Assembly (NCBI RefSeq): GCF_009812035.1
Contig: NZ_VZIZ01000006.1
Location: 1-64,000, forward strand
Direction: 5' to 3'
Origin: Psychrobacter nivimaris
GTDB taxonomy: Bacteria > Pseudomonadota > Gammaproteobacteria > Pseudomonadales > Moraxellaceae
Length of the DNA stretch: 64,000 bases
In this document: piece after piece, positions 56,532-64,000 of the stretch
Layout of the letters: each line of letters begins with the position of its first letter
How positions within the stretch are numbered: the first letter of the stretch is position 1
Notes under the pieces: model-generated
What the model was told of the DNA's origin: nothing
What the model saw: only the letters and a program-made list of their open reading frames with translations
The model's database searches: none
Program-made: the position numbers and the translations under genes

Positions 56532-57734
56532 ATGCCTGCCTATCATTTCAAAGCGCTTGACGACCATGGCGTTGTCCAAAAAGGCTTGCTAGAAGGGGAC
56601 TCTGCGCGGCAAATTCGCCAGCAGCTGCGTGATAAGCAATGGACACCCGTTGAAGTCAACCCGGTCAATGACAGACAGAGTCAGAGCAAAAACCGCTACA
56701 AAAAACCGTCTGCATACGAGTTGGCATTGCTGACACGTCAGTTGTCTGTGTTATTGGCAGCGGGTATCCCACTTGAGGAAACCTTGGCAGCGGTTGCTAA
56801 GCAATCTCCAAAGACTCATATAAAATCCCTGATGCTTGCGGTACGCTCACATGTCTTAGAAGGGCTCAGCTTAGCACGTGCTCTGCAACAAGCTGCTAGC
56901 TTTCCACCGTTATATATCGCTACGATTGCTGCAGGCGAAAAATCTGGCCATCTTGACCTTATCCTCAATCAGCTAGCAGACTACACCGAAAACCGTTTTG
57001 CCCTCCAAAAGAAAATCCAAGGGGCTATGGTCTATCCAATTGTCCTGATGGTAATGGCAATTGCGGTAATTATGGGGCTGATGAGCTTCGTCGTGCCCAA
57101 AATTGTCAAAGTTTTTGAACAGTCTGAGCAAGCACTGCCTTTAATTACTCAAATCGTTCTCACGCTATCGAATATCATTACTCAGTGGTGGTGGTTAATA
57201 TTACTGGTATTGGCAAGTACCGCATTTTTATTCTACCGTTTTGCCCAAACGCAAGCAGGTAAATTAACTATCGATAGCGTGGTGCTTAGATTGCCGATAC
57301 TAGCTAGATTGTCCAAAGGTCTGAATGCCGCGCGGTTTGCCAGTACCCTTGCGATACTAGTACGATCAGGGGTGCCACTGATTGAGGCATTACATATTGG
57401 GGCTGCGGTCACGACCAATTTACATATCCAAAAAACGATTATTACTGCGGCTGATAGGGTCACAGAAGGCTCCAGCTTGTCTAGTCAACTAGAGAAATCT
57501 ACTTACTTTCCACCGATGATGGTACAGATGATAAAAAGCGGAGAAAACTCAGGCGAGCTTGAAAATATGCTGAGCCGTGCCGCCAATATGCAGGAGGCAG
57601 AAGCAACCAATTTTATCAGCACCTTATTATCATTACTTGAGCCTTTAATGCTGGTGTTGATGGGCGTAGTAGTTATGATTATTGTAATGGCGGTTATGCT
57701 ACCTATCGTTAATATGAACGATTTAGCAGGCTAG
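56532..57734 (+). CDS. gspF: Type II secretion inner-membrane platform protein GspF
   Basis: A 400-aa polytopic membrane protein that couples the GspE ATPase to pseudopilus growth. It opens with MPAYHFKALDDHGVVQKGLLEGD. Two T2SSF repeats follow: LALLTRQLSVLLAAGIPLEETL with ARALQQAASFPPLYIATIAAGEKSG, then ARFASTLAILVRSGVPLIEAL with PPMMVQMIKSGENSGELENML. Three main hydrophobic segments lie near 170-190, 215-235 and the C-terminus. It is separated from gspE by about 8 kb and from gspG by 400 bp. Confidence 0.93.
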   Translation: MPAYHFKALDDHGVVQKGLLEGDSARQIRQQLRDKQWTPVEVNPVNDRQSQSKNRYKKPSAYELALLTRQLSVLLAAGIPLEETLAAVAKQSPKTHIKSLMLAVRSHVLEGLSLARALQQAASFPPLYIATIAAGEKSGHLDLILNQLADYTENRFALQKKIQGAMVYPIVLMVMAIAVIMGLMSFVVPKIVKVFEQSEQALPLITQIVLTLSNIITQWWWLILLVLASTAFLFYRFAQTQAGKLTIDSVVLRLPILARLSKGLNAARFASTLAILVRSGVPLIEALHIGAAVTTNLHIQKTIITAADRVTEGSSLSSQLEKSTYFPPMMVQMIKSGENSGELENMLSRAANMQEAEATNFISTLLSLLEPLMLVLMGVVVMIIVMAVMLPIVNMNDLAG

Positions 57735-58135
57735 GTTCAGTCGCTAGCCTATGATTCATTATGCTATTCACATACAGACAGCTTCCTATCTCCAAAACCT
57801 CTATTTAGTTCTCTTTTACTCTATTCATATCACCTAACTTGCTTGCTAAACCTTGGACTAGCTTTCTTAAGGTTTGCTTACTGTTGTATATTGTTGAACG
57901 AACGCTATTTTTGCTATGGCAAACACAAGCGCCGCGCTATAGTAAGCACGGTTTAATAGTCATACAGTTGGTGTCATTCAATATTTAGCTTCGGCTGAAA
58001 TAGCAAACCCAAACTAGGTACAGCGCTGGATAAAAATAAAACCATGGTTTATAGTGACAATAGTTTAAGAGCTCATTGATATATCATTAATGAGAGCTAT
58101 GATAGAACGCCACTTTTACTATTTACATAACTGTG
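57735..58135. other. gspF-gspG gap
   Basis: About 400 bp without a recognisable gene, terminator or repeat. Its size suggests that gspG has its own promoter, as expected for the highly expressed major pseudopilin. Confidence 0.4.
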
Positions 58136-58693
58136 ATGACCAAAGCGATGACTATGACTGACAAACTCCAAGTAAATATAACGCCAAAAAGTGCTATTCA
58201 GGATACGCAATCCCATTCAAATATTGTAAATGACCATAAGACCGCTTCTTCAGCTATGCAGCGCAGTGCGACAAAAAAGTCTGGTCAATCAGGATTCACT
58301 CTTATCGAAATTATGGTCGTTATTGTGATCCTAGCCATTCTTGCTGGATTAGTGGTACCAAAAGTAGTTGGTCAAAGTGATAAGGCCCGTGTGAAAACAA
58401 CTGAAACGGCGCTTGCCACTGTCTCAAATGCGTTAGATATGTATAAGGTTGATAACTCCCGCTATCCGACGACCGCTCAAGGGTTAGAGGCGCTTACGAC
58501 ACCGCCAGCTGATGCAAAAAACTATCCTGAAGGTGGGTATATTAAAGGTGGCTATCCGACCGATGGCTGGGAAAATGAGATGCAGTATGTTGCACCAGGT
58601 AGTGAAGGGCGACCTTACGATTTATTTTCGTTAGGTGCTGATGGTCAACAAGGTGGTGAAGGTCAAGATGCGGATCTTTATGCTCAGCTATAA
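58136..58693 (+). CDS. gspG: Type II secretion major pseudopilin GspG
   Basis: The main subunit of the T2SS pseudopilus. The prepilin peptidase site is G^FTLIEIMVVIVILAILAGLVVPKVVG, and the C-terminal part has YKVDNSRYPTTAQGLEAL, GGYPTDGWENEMQYVAPG and DLFSLGADGQQGGEG, the calcium-site region. The frame gives an unusually long 53-residue leader from 58136. The ATG at 58256 would give a normal 13-residue leader; neither has a ribosome site, so the start is uncertain. A terminator follows. Confidence 0.9.
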   Translation: MTKAMTMTDKLQVNITPKSAIQDTQSHSNIVNDHKTASSAMQRSATKKSGQSGFTLIEIMVVIVILAILAGLVVPKVVGQSDKARVKTTETALATVSNALDMYKVDNSRYPTTAQGLEALTTPPADAKNYPEGGYIKGGYPTDGWENEMQYVAPGSEGRPYDLFSLGADGQQGGEGQDADLYAQL

Positions 58694-58789
58694 GGCTTAA
58701 TAACAGACGTATAGTGAACAAATTCTGATACTGATATAGCTTTGTAGAATGAAACATTCGTTCATCCATGCACTTTCAACAATTTATAA

Positions 58790-58827
58790 ATATCAACCAA
58801 TATTCTCTTATTGGTTGATATTTTTTA
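58790..58827 (+). terminator. Terminator of gspG
   Basis: ATATCAACCAATA pairs with TATTGGTTGATAT around a 6-nt loop and is followed by a T run. Confidence 0.85.
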
Positions 58828-58938
58828 TCAGTAGATAAATCGCCTGCTGTTCATTACAAGTTTGATAGCCAGTGCTATAAATATATCTATGCGCTCAGCA
58901 AAATAGTCATCGCAAACTGCAATTAAAGGTAATCATCT

Positions 58939-59487
58939 ATGTCGATTCAACAGTCTAATAAATATTTTTCTAAAAACCTTTATAAATTGGTTCTAACTGT
59001 TGCAAGCACTTCATTAGTAACGGTTCTGTCAATGACATCGATCAGTGTACAAGCAGCAGGGTTAAATGACTTATTTAAAAATAGCTCCTCGGCAAAATCA
59101 AAGTTCTTACCAGTGGATGAAGCCTTTCAGGTGGTCAGTAATACCAAAGCGACTTCCAAAGGCACGCGGTTGTCGATTAGTTTTGAAATTACACCAGGGC
59201 ATTATGTCTACAAGGATAAGCTTACGTTGAGCTTCCCTAAAGGAATAAGCGCCACGCCGTTCGCTTTTAATCAATCACCAGTATCAATCAATGATCCGAC
59301 CTTTGGTCAGGTTCCTGTATTTACGCAAAGAAGCGTCATTGCAACCACAACACTGACGACGAGTAATGGTAAGGGCGCCAAAAACGCGCCTGTTATTATT
59401 GGTTGGCAAGGGTGTGCAACGGCTGGGCTATGCTACCCACCAGAAAAAGTTAAAACCAAAATAGACATTGCTGCGACACGCAGATAA
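58939..59487 (+). CDS. Free-standing DsbD alpha-domain protein
   Basis: A 182-aa exported protein with an N-terminal signal ending near VQAAG and one DsbD N-terminal (alpha) domain. It closely matches residues 35-185 of the DsbD encoded just downstream: SKSKFLPVDEAFQV, GTRLSISFEITPGHYVYKDK, NDPTFGQVPVF and the redox pair in GWQGCATAGLCYPPE (C159, C165). Both cysteines of the alpha-domain active site are kept, so it could carry reducing equivalents. It lacks the membrane and thioredoxin parts. 47 bp separate it from dsbD; a tandem duplication is likely. Confidence 0.85.
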   Translation: MSIQQSNKYFSKNLYKLVLTVASTSLVTVLSMTSISVQAAGLNDLFKNSSSAKSKFLPVDEAFQVVSNTKATSKGTRLSISFEITPGHYVYKDKLTLSFPKGISATPFAFNQSPVSINDPTFGQVPVFTQRSVIATTTLTTSNGKGAKNAPVIIGWQGCATAGLCYPPEKVKTKIDIAATRR

Positions 59488-59534
59488 ATAGCGAGCAGAT
59501 TGATTAAAATATCGGTAATAATAGGTAGCCATTC

Positions 59535-61664
59535 ATGTCCATCAAGACATCACCAAAGTCTTCATCATTTAGCGTATCTACCCATTCGAAAAAATCCCAT
59601 ATCTTAGCGCTTGCCATCGCTAGTGGCTCATTGCTGACAGGTTTATCAGCGACATCGACGGTACAAGCGGCAGGGTTAGGCGACCTTTTTGGTAGTAGTG
59701 AAAGCTCATCGAAGTCAAAGTTTTTGCCAGTAGATCAAGCGTTTCAGGTGAGTACAGATAGTACCCCTGTCAAAGCAGGTACGCGGTTATCTATTAATTT
59801 CGATATCACTCCTGAACATTACGTCTATAAAAAGCAAATTAAGCTTACGCTACCCGCTGGCGTGACGGCTGCACCTTTTACCTTTAGCCAGACACCATAT
59901 TCGATAGATGATCCGACTTTTGGCAAAGTACAGGTATTTGACCAAGCGAATATGGTCGCTACCACCACACTGACGAACAATAGTGGTAAGAATATAGATA
60001 GTGCCGCTATCGTCGTCGGCTGGCAGGGCTGTGCAAAAGCAGGACTATGCTATCCACCTGAAAAGATTAATACGACTGTCAATATTGTAGCCGCATCGAC
60101 ACAGGTATCAGCAGATAGTGAGAGTACTGCGAGCTCGACCGACTCAGAGAATAGTGCTACGGCGACACCAGAGGAAGTAAGCTCAACAGCTCTTGATAAT
60201 ACTTTGCCTCATGAGGCGCAAGCACTGACAGACGATGGTGCTATTGACTATGATCTCATTGATGACAGCGCTGTAGAGTATGATTCTTTAGATAGTAGTG
60301 CAGCGATGAATACGATTTCTGCAGCAAATAGCAGCGTAACAGGCGAGACGGCCAATAGCGAAAGTACCTTGAGCAACAGTTTCGTTGATAGCGATCCTTT
60401 TGGTTTGGCCTCTCACCCTTGGTTGGCATTAGTACTATTATTTTTAGCAGGCTTAGGCTTAGCTTTGACGCCATGTGTGTTACCGATGCTACCTATCGTG
60501 GCCAACATTGTAGCCCGCGAACAAAACCCAACGGTCAAACGCGGTGTCATCTTGACCACCAGTTACGCGATTGGGGTAGCGACTGCTTATGGTATTTTGG
60601 GCGCTGTTATCGCAGTATTCGGTGAGTCTTTAGGTATTATTGGTTGGCTGCAGAATCCAATTATTCTCATTAGCTTTGCTATTGTTTTTATACTTCTCGC
60701 ACTATACATGTTAGGTCTTTTCAGTGTGCGATTACCACAAGCGATCAGTCGAAAGATGCAAGGCTTAAGCCAAGCAGGTGACAGTAAGCTTGGTAGTACA
60801 GGCGGCAGTTTAATCGCTGGGTTTCTATCAGCACTAGTCGTGTCACCTTGTGTTTCTGCGCCATTATTTGGGGCATTATTAGCGGTCTCTACCATTGGTA
60901 GTCCGTTGCTCGGCTTTGCCGCTTTATTCATGCTGGGTTTTGGTTTATCAGCGCCGCTTATCCTAATCGGTGCTACTCAAGGCAAGATTATGCCAAAGGC
61001 AGGCGAGTGGATGAATTGGGTCAAGCAAGGCTTTGCTTTACTACTATTTGCTGTGGCACTGTTATTGATTGAGCGCGTCTTTATATCGCCAGTCATGCTT
61101 ATGGTATGGGCATTATGGTTTATGGTCGTGGCAACATGGGCATGGAGTTGGCTAGGTAAAGGTCGTATGCTGACCCAAGCACTAAGCCTTATCGCTGGTA
61201 TTTGGGCGGCTTGCCTAATAGTTGGCGCTGCATTGGGCAATGACGATAGCTTACATCCACTAGCGTCATTGGGTGCAGCACCGATGATGGTACAGTCAAC
61301 GTCTGGTCAACCAGTGAATAGTGATAGTACCACTGATAAGACGATCACGACGCTTGCAGAGCTAGATACCATTGTCGCAGCCAATCCGAATGTCATTGTC
61401 GATCTAACGGCAGAGTGGTGTATTGAGTGCCGGATTATGGACAAGAACCTGTTTCATAATCGTCCGGCGCAGATGCAAGATTGGCAATTAGTGAAGCTCG
61501 ATATCACTGAGACGACAGCAGACTCAAAAGCCGTGTTGTCTCGTTACCAACTCTTTGGTCCACCAGCGCTACTATATTATATTGATGGTCAGCTAGTAAA
61601 TCAGCAAGTTGGTGAGATCGGTCGCTCAGAATTTGAGCAAACATTATCGGCGTTGAACAACTAA
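59535..61664 (+). CDS. dsbD: Thiol:disulfide interchange protein DsbD
   Basis: Carries electrons from cytosolic thioredoxin across the inner membrane to periplasmic reductases. The 709-aa protein has all three parts: a signal and alpha domain with C166 and C172 in GCAKAGLCYPPE, an acidic/Ser-rich linker (about 190-285), eight predicted membrane helices with TPCVLPMLP (C314) and SPCVSAPLFG (C439), and a C-terminal thioredoxin-like domain with WCIEC (C629, C632). The linker is longer than in E. coli DsbD (565 aa). It follows its own alpha-domain paralogue on the same strand. Confidence 0.94.
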   Translation: MSIKTSPKSSSFSVSTHSKKSHILALAIASGSLLTGLSATSTVQAAGLGDLFGSSESSSKSKFLPVDQAFQVSTDSTPVKAGTRLSINFDITPEHYVYKKQIKLTLPAGVTAAPFTFSQTPYSIDDPTFGKVQVFDQANMVATTTLTNNSGKNIDSAAIVVGWQGCAKAGLCYPPEKINTTVNIVAASTQVSADSESTASSTDSENSATATPEEVSSTALDNTLPHEAQALTDDGAIDYDLIDDSAVEYDSLDSSAAMNTISAANSSVTGETANSESTLSNSFVDSDPFGLASHPWLALVLLFLAGLGLALTPCVLPMLPIVANIVAREQNPTVKRGVILTTSYAIGVATAYGILGAVIAVFGESLGIIGWLQNPIILISFAIVFILLALYMLGLFSVRLPQAISRKMQGLSQAGDSKLGSTGGSLIAGFLSALVVSPCVSAPLFGALLAVSTIGSPLLGFAALFMLGFGLSAPLILIGATQGKIMPKAGEWMNWVKQGFALLLFAVALLLIERVFISPVMLMVWALWFMVVATWAWSWLGKGRMLTQALSLIAGIWAACLIVGAALGNDDSLHPLASLGAAPMMVQSTSGQPVNSDSTTDKTITTLAELDTIVAANPNVIVDLTAEWCIECRIMDKNLFHNRPAQMQDWQLVKLDITETTADSKAVLSRYQLFGPPALLYYIDGQLVNQQVGEIGRSEFEQTLSALNN

Positions 61665-62049
61665 CATTTAATAATGAACACTTAAGAAACCAGTGTAATA
61701 TTTCGAAAACTCTTAAGAATGTTAAGAAGGCCAGTATACTAAGAAAAGTATGCTGGCTTTTTTGATGCCATTAAATTCATACTATAGAATATTTATTAAG
61801 TATTTGTTATATAAGCAATTATATTGATAGGTGGTTATTTTAACTATCGATAAAGCTAGTATCGTGCTTATATTTTCATTACAATAAAGAAACAATGCAG
61901 CAGGGGCACTAATTGTCATTTTTTCCGCTCCTAGTATCTGCGATTAGCTGATAGTATCAGTCAATTCTATTTTAGCGATAACGCTAATGGCTATATTAAT
62001 TACCTCATATACTCTGCTAGCGCTAATGCTAGTTAGATAAAGGACACTT
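61665..62049. other. dsbD-pldA gap
   Basis: Contains the dsbD terminator (61729-61763). The remainder is AT-rich, with a short GCTAGCGCTAATGCTAG palindrome-like motif near 62018 just upstream of pldA. No gene was recognised. Confidence 0.45.
61729..61763 (+). terminator. Terminator of dsbD
   Basis: GCCAGTATACT pairs with AGTATGCTGGC (one wobble) and is followed by six T. Confidence 0.82.
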
Positions 62050-63498
62050 ATGTTTGCCCATACCATTACTCAGCGTCACCAACAGCCGTCTTACCAGAAT
62101 GCGCATATGCCTCTTCGTATTGCAGTTGCTCTTGCGTTGAGTTGTACCGCGATACAAGTACAAGCTGCTGATGATTCTCAGACTTATAACGAACTGCCAG
62201 CGCCCGAAGCTGCGTTTGAATACGAGGATCTTGACCTATCACAGAGTCTTGATAACAGTGCGATATCTTCTGATATGAGTACACAAAGTGGCAAAATAAT
62301 TAGCAAAGAATTTATTGCTCAGCAAGCCAAGCTATTTTCTGAATGTACCCAAGTTCAGTCTAGTGCTGCTCGACTCGCTTGTTTTGATAAGGTAGCTGAA
62401 CAAGGTAAGACACCAAGCTATACCTCAACCAAACAACCAATTGATTTGGCAAAGACCTTTCAAAGTACGGTCTCAGGTAATCCAAAAGTGATATTGGCTG
62501 AGTCTCAAACGGCGATGAGCGGGACGACAGTTGAAGATGCAGATACCATCTTAATGACCAATCAGCAAACAGCAGCCAGCAAATTGAAGGCAAACGGTAA
62601 CGTAGAAGTAGATGCTGAAACGAATAGTGAGGCACAGATTTTAGAAAATGTAGGTGTCACTCAAACAGATATCGAAAAATTCTCGCCACTCAGTCTATCT
62701 TATGACCTAGACAAAAATAGTGAGCGTGGTACTTGGACGGTCAGACCATATCGACCGACGTATCTGTTGCCACTATTTTATACTTTCGATCCCAATTTAA
62801 ATCCAAGTACACCATCGCAAGAAACAGATCCTTTTGATTCTAATGATATACGTGAGACTGAGTTAAAGTTCCAATTATCCTTAAAAACAAAAGTCGCAGA
62901 AGATTTGTTTGATACCAGTGCTGACCTATGGTTTGGCTATACCCAAGAATCACATTGGCAAGTTTATAACGAAGACAACTCGCGTCCATTCCGTGCTACC
63001 GATTATCAACCTGAAATATTCTTAACCCAACCTGTGACAGCAGATCTGCCTTTTGGTGGACGTCTGCGTATGTTGGGCGCAGGTGCTGTGCATCACTCGA
63101 ATGGACAAGATGACCCATTATCACGTTCATGGAATCGTGCCTATCTCATGGCAGGTGCAGAGTGGGGCAGACTCTCGGTCATACCGCGCCTATGGGCTCG
63201 AGTAAATAGTGAAAATAGTAGCGATGATGATAATCCAGATATCGAAGACTACATGGGCTACGGTGATATCAAATTCTTATATGACTTGCCGGCTGATCAG
63301 AGCATTAGCGGTACCTTGCGCTACAATCCAGGTACCAATAAAGGTGCTGCGCAAATCGACTATATCTATCCTATCTCAGAAAACGTTAATGGTATGGTTC
63401 AGCTATTCCAGGGATATGGTGAGTCGATCATTGATTACAATCATGAAAATACCTCTATCGGCTTCGGTATCGTACTGAATGATTGGAAAGGGCTTTAA
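62050..63498 (+). CDS. pldA: Outer-membrane phospholipase A with long N-terminal extension
   Basis: A calcium-dependent phospholipase in a 12-strand outer-membrane barrel. The active site HHSNGQDDPLSRSWNRAYL has the catalytic His348 and Ser350, as in E. coli OMPLA. The signal peptide ends near VQAAD. At 482 aa it is about 190 residues longer than E. coli PldA. The extra part (about 40-210) holds SECTQVQSSAARLACFDKVAEQ, a two-cysteine motif seen in some periplasmic proteins, followed by an apparently flexible spacer. The barrel part starts near residue 215. Confidence 0.9.
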   Translation: MFAHTITQRHQQPSYQNAHMPLRIAVALALSCTAIQVQAADDSQTYNELPAPEAAFEYEDLDLSQSLDNSAISSDMSTQSGKIISKEFIAQQAKLFSECTQVQSSAARLACFDKVAEQGKTPSYTSTKQPIDLAKTFQSTVSGNPKVILAESQTAMSGTTVEDADTILMTNQQTAASKLKANGNVEVDAETNSEAQILENVGVTQTDIEKFSPLSLSYDLDKNSERGTWTVRPYRPTYLLPLFYTFDPNLNPSTPSQETDPFDSNDIRETELKFQLSLKTKVAEDLFDTSADLWFGYTQESHWQVYNEDNSRPFRATDYQPEIFLTQPVTADLPFGGRLRMLGAGAVHHSNGQDDPLSRSWNRAYLMAGAEWGRLSVIPRLWARVNSENSSDDDNPDIEDYMGYGDIKFLYDLPADQSISGTLRYNPGTNKGAAQIDYIYPISENVNGMVQLFQGYGESIIDYNHENTSIGFGIVLNDWKGL

Positions 63499-63573
63499 TT
63501 CGGAAAGGACACCAATTTGAGAAAGGCTCTAATATAGGTGGAATTTATGATAAGTTATGACAAGTTATAGTTT

Positions 63574-64000
63574 ATGCGCGGTTTAGCGCCTTATCAAACT
63601 GGACTGTGGTTGGCAGAGTATATGGATATGCGCTGCCAACTATGCCGTATTTATCGTAGTACACCACAATCTCAATTATTGCGCCATCAAGCACCATCTA
63701 GCCTACATAATATAGTGGATGCGCCGCCTACACGGACAGCCTTAAAGAAACACTCTTTTCTTACTAATATCGTTCATCAAGCAAACAGCCATTTAAGCAG
63801 TGGTTTACTTTGTGCTCACTGTCACAACGATATCACTTGGTTGCCAAGACCTTTTGAAGTGGATATCGCTCCTAGTATATCTCTATCTATCCAAGCCTCT
63901 ACTTACTACGAGTATCCAATACGTCAATCTATCCGAGCATTTAAGCATCAGGAGGATATGACGAAATTGCCGTTATTATTGCATGCTATACGTCAATTAC
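63574..64000 (+). CDS. comF: ComF-like phosphoribosyltransferase, 5' part only
   Basis: An open frame from ATG 63574 runs off the window. An in-frame TAG at 63568-63570 fixes the start. The N-terminal zinc-ribbon cysteines are CQLC and CAHC, followed by the family signature YYEYPIRQSIRAFKHQED and LLLHAIRQL. ComF-type proteins support DNA uptake or processing in competent bacteria. About 50 residues separate the two Cys pairs, longer than usual. The catalytic phosphoribosyltransferase half lies beyond the window. Confidence 0.82.
   Translation, partial: MRGLAPYQTGLWLAEYMDMRCQLCRIYRSTPQSQLLRHQAPSSLHNIVDAPPTRTALKKHSFLTNIVHQANSHLSSGLLCAHCHNDITWLPRPFEVDIAPSISLSIQASTYYEYPIRQSIRAFKHQEDMTKLPLLLHAIRQL

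Overview
The window reads as chromosomal DNA of a Moraxellaceae gammaproteobacterium, most likely Psychrobacter. This is inferred from moderate GC, the protein style (Gln/Asp/Ser-rich insertions), an lptM-lysA-dapF-xerC cluster, a bifunctional wax ester synthase/DGAT, and type II secretion genes scattered singly rather than in one operon. No database was searched. Most of the 64 kb is housekeeping and metabolism, with no prophage, integrase, complete IS element or CRISPR array.

Layout. 0-8 kb, mostly minus strand: threonine catabolism (tdh, kbl) flanked by an intact and a broken copy of a small charged-protein gene; a lipoprotein murein amidase; an amino-acid permease; a MOSC protein; rsfS and nadD. 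8-12 kb: acetate switch (ackA, pta). 12.7-17 kb, plus strand: lptM, lysA, dapF, xerC, then a nitrilase-like amidase on the minus strand. 18-25.6 kb: rpoN and hpf (plus); a minus block of a TusA-like protein, rpoH, a DUF423 protein and thiS; then bepA and yqeY converging. 25.7-31.3 kb: rpsU, a 265-bp MITE-like element, two Ala/Glu-rich lipoproteins (one a cytochrome c), tsaD, crcB, a second MITE-like element with perfect 8-bp target duplications, an AT-rich orphan ORF, and metR. 31.4-46.3 kb: spermidine/putrescine ABC transporter genes without a binding protein, carbonic anhydrase, glyoxalase I, an MscS channel, a class II cytochrome c, hemF, ribA, dxs, suhB, wax synthase and thiG. 46.6-49.5 kb: gspE, a secreted RidA-family protein and a DUF4442 protein. 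49.5-53.7 kb: an McrBC-type modification-dependent restriction pair preceded by a 12-copy octanucleotide repeat and followed by tRNA-Pro, tRNA-Arg and tRNA-His. 54-64 kb: an AraC regulator, an uncharacterised 353-aa protein, gspF, gspG, a free-standing DsbD alpha-domain protein beside full-length dsbD, pldA, and the 5' part of a comF-like gene that runs off the end.

The most unusual feature is the McrBC pair. McrB has no N-terminal recognition domain; about 150 residues are instead inserted between Walker A and the rest of the AAA core, and the gene follows a slippage-prone repeat. Also notable are the two mobile miniature elements, the duplicated DsbD sensor domain, the tdh-kbl flanking duplication and a dispersed intergenic repeat. 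Many convergent genes share bidirectional hairpin terminators, one of which also encodes the last codons of the wax synthase.
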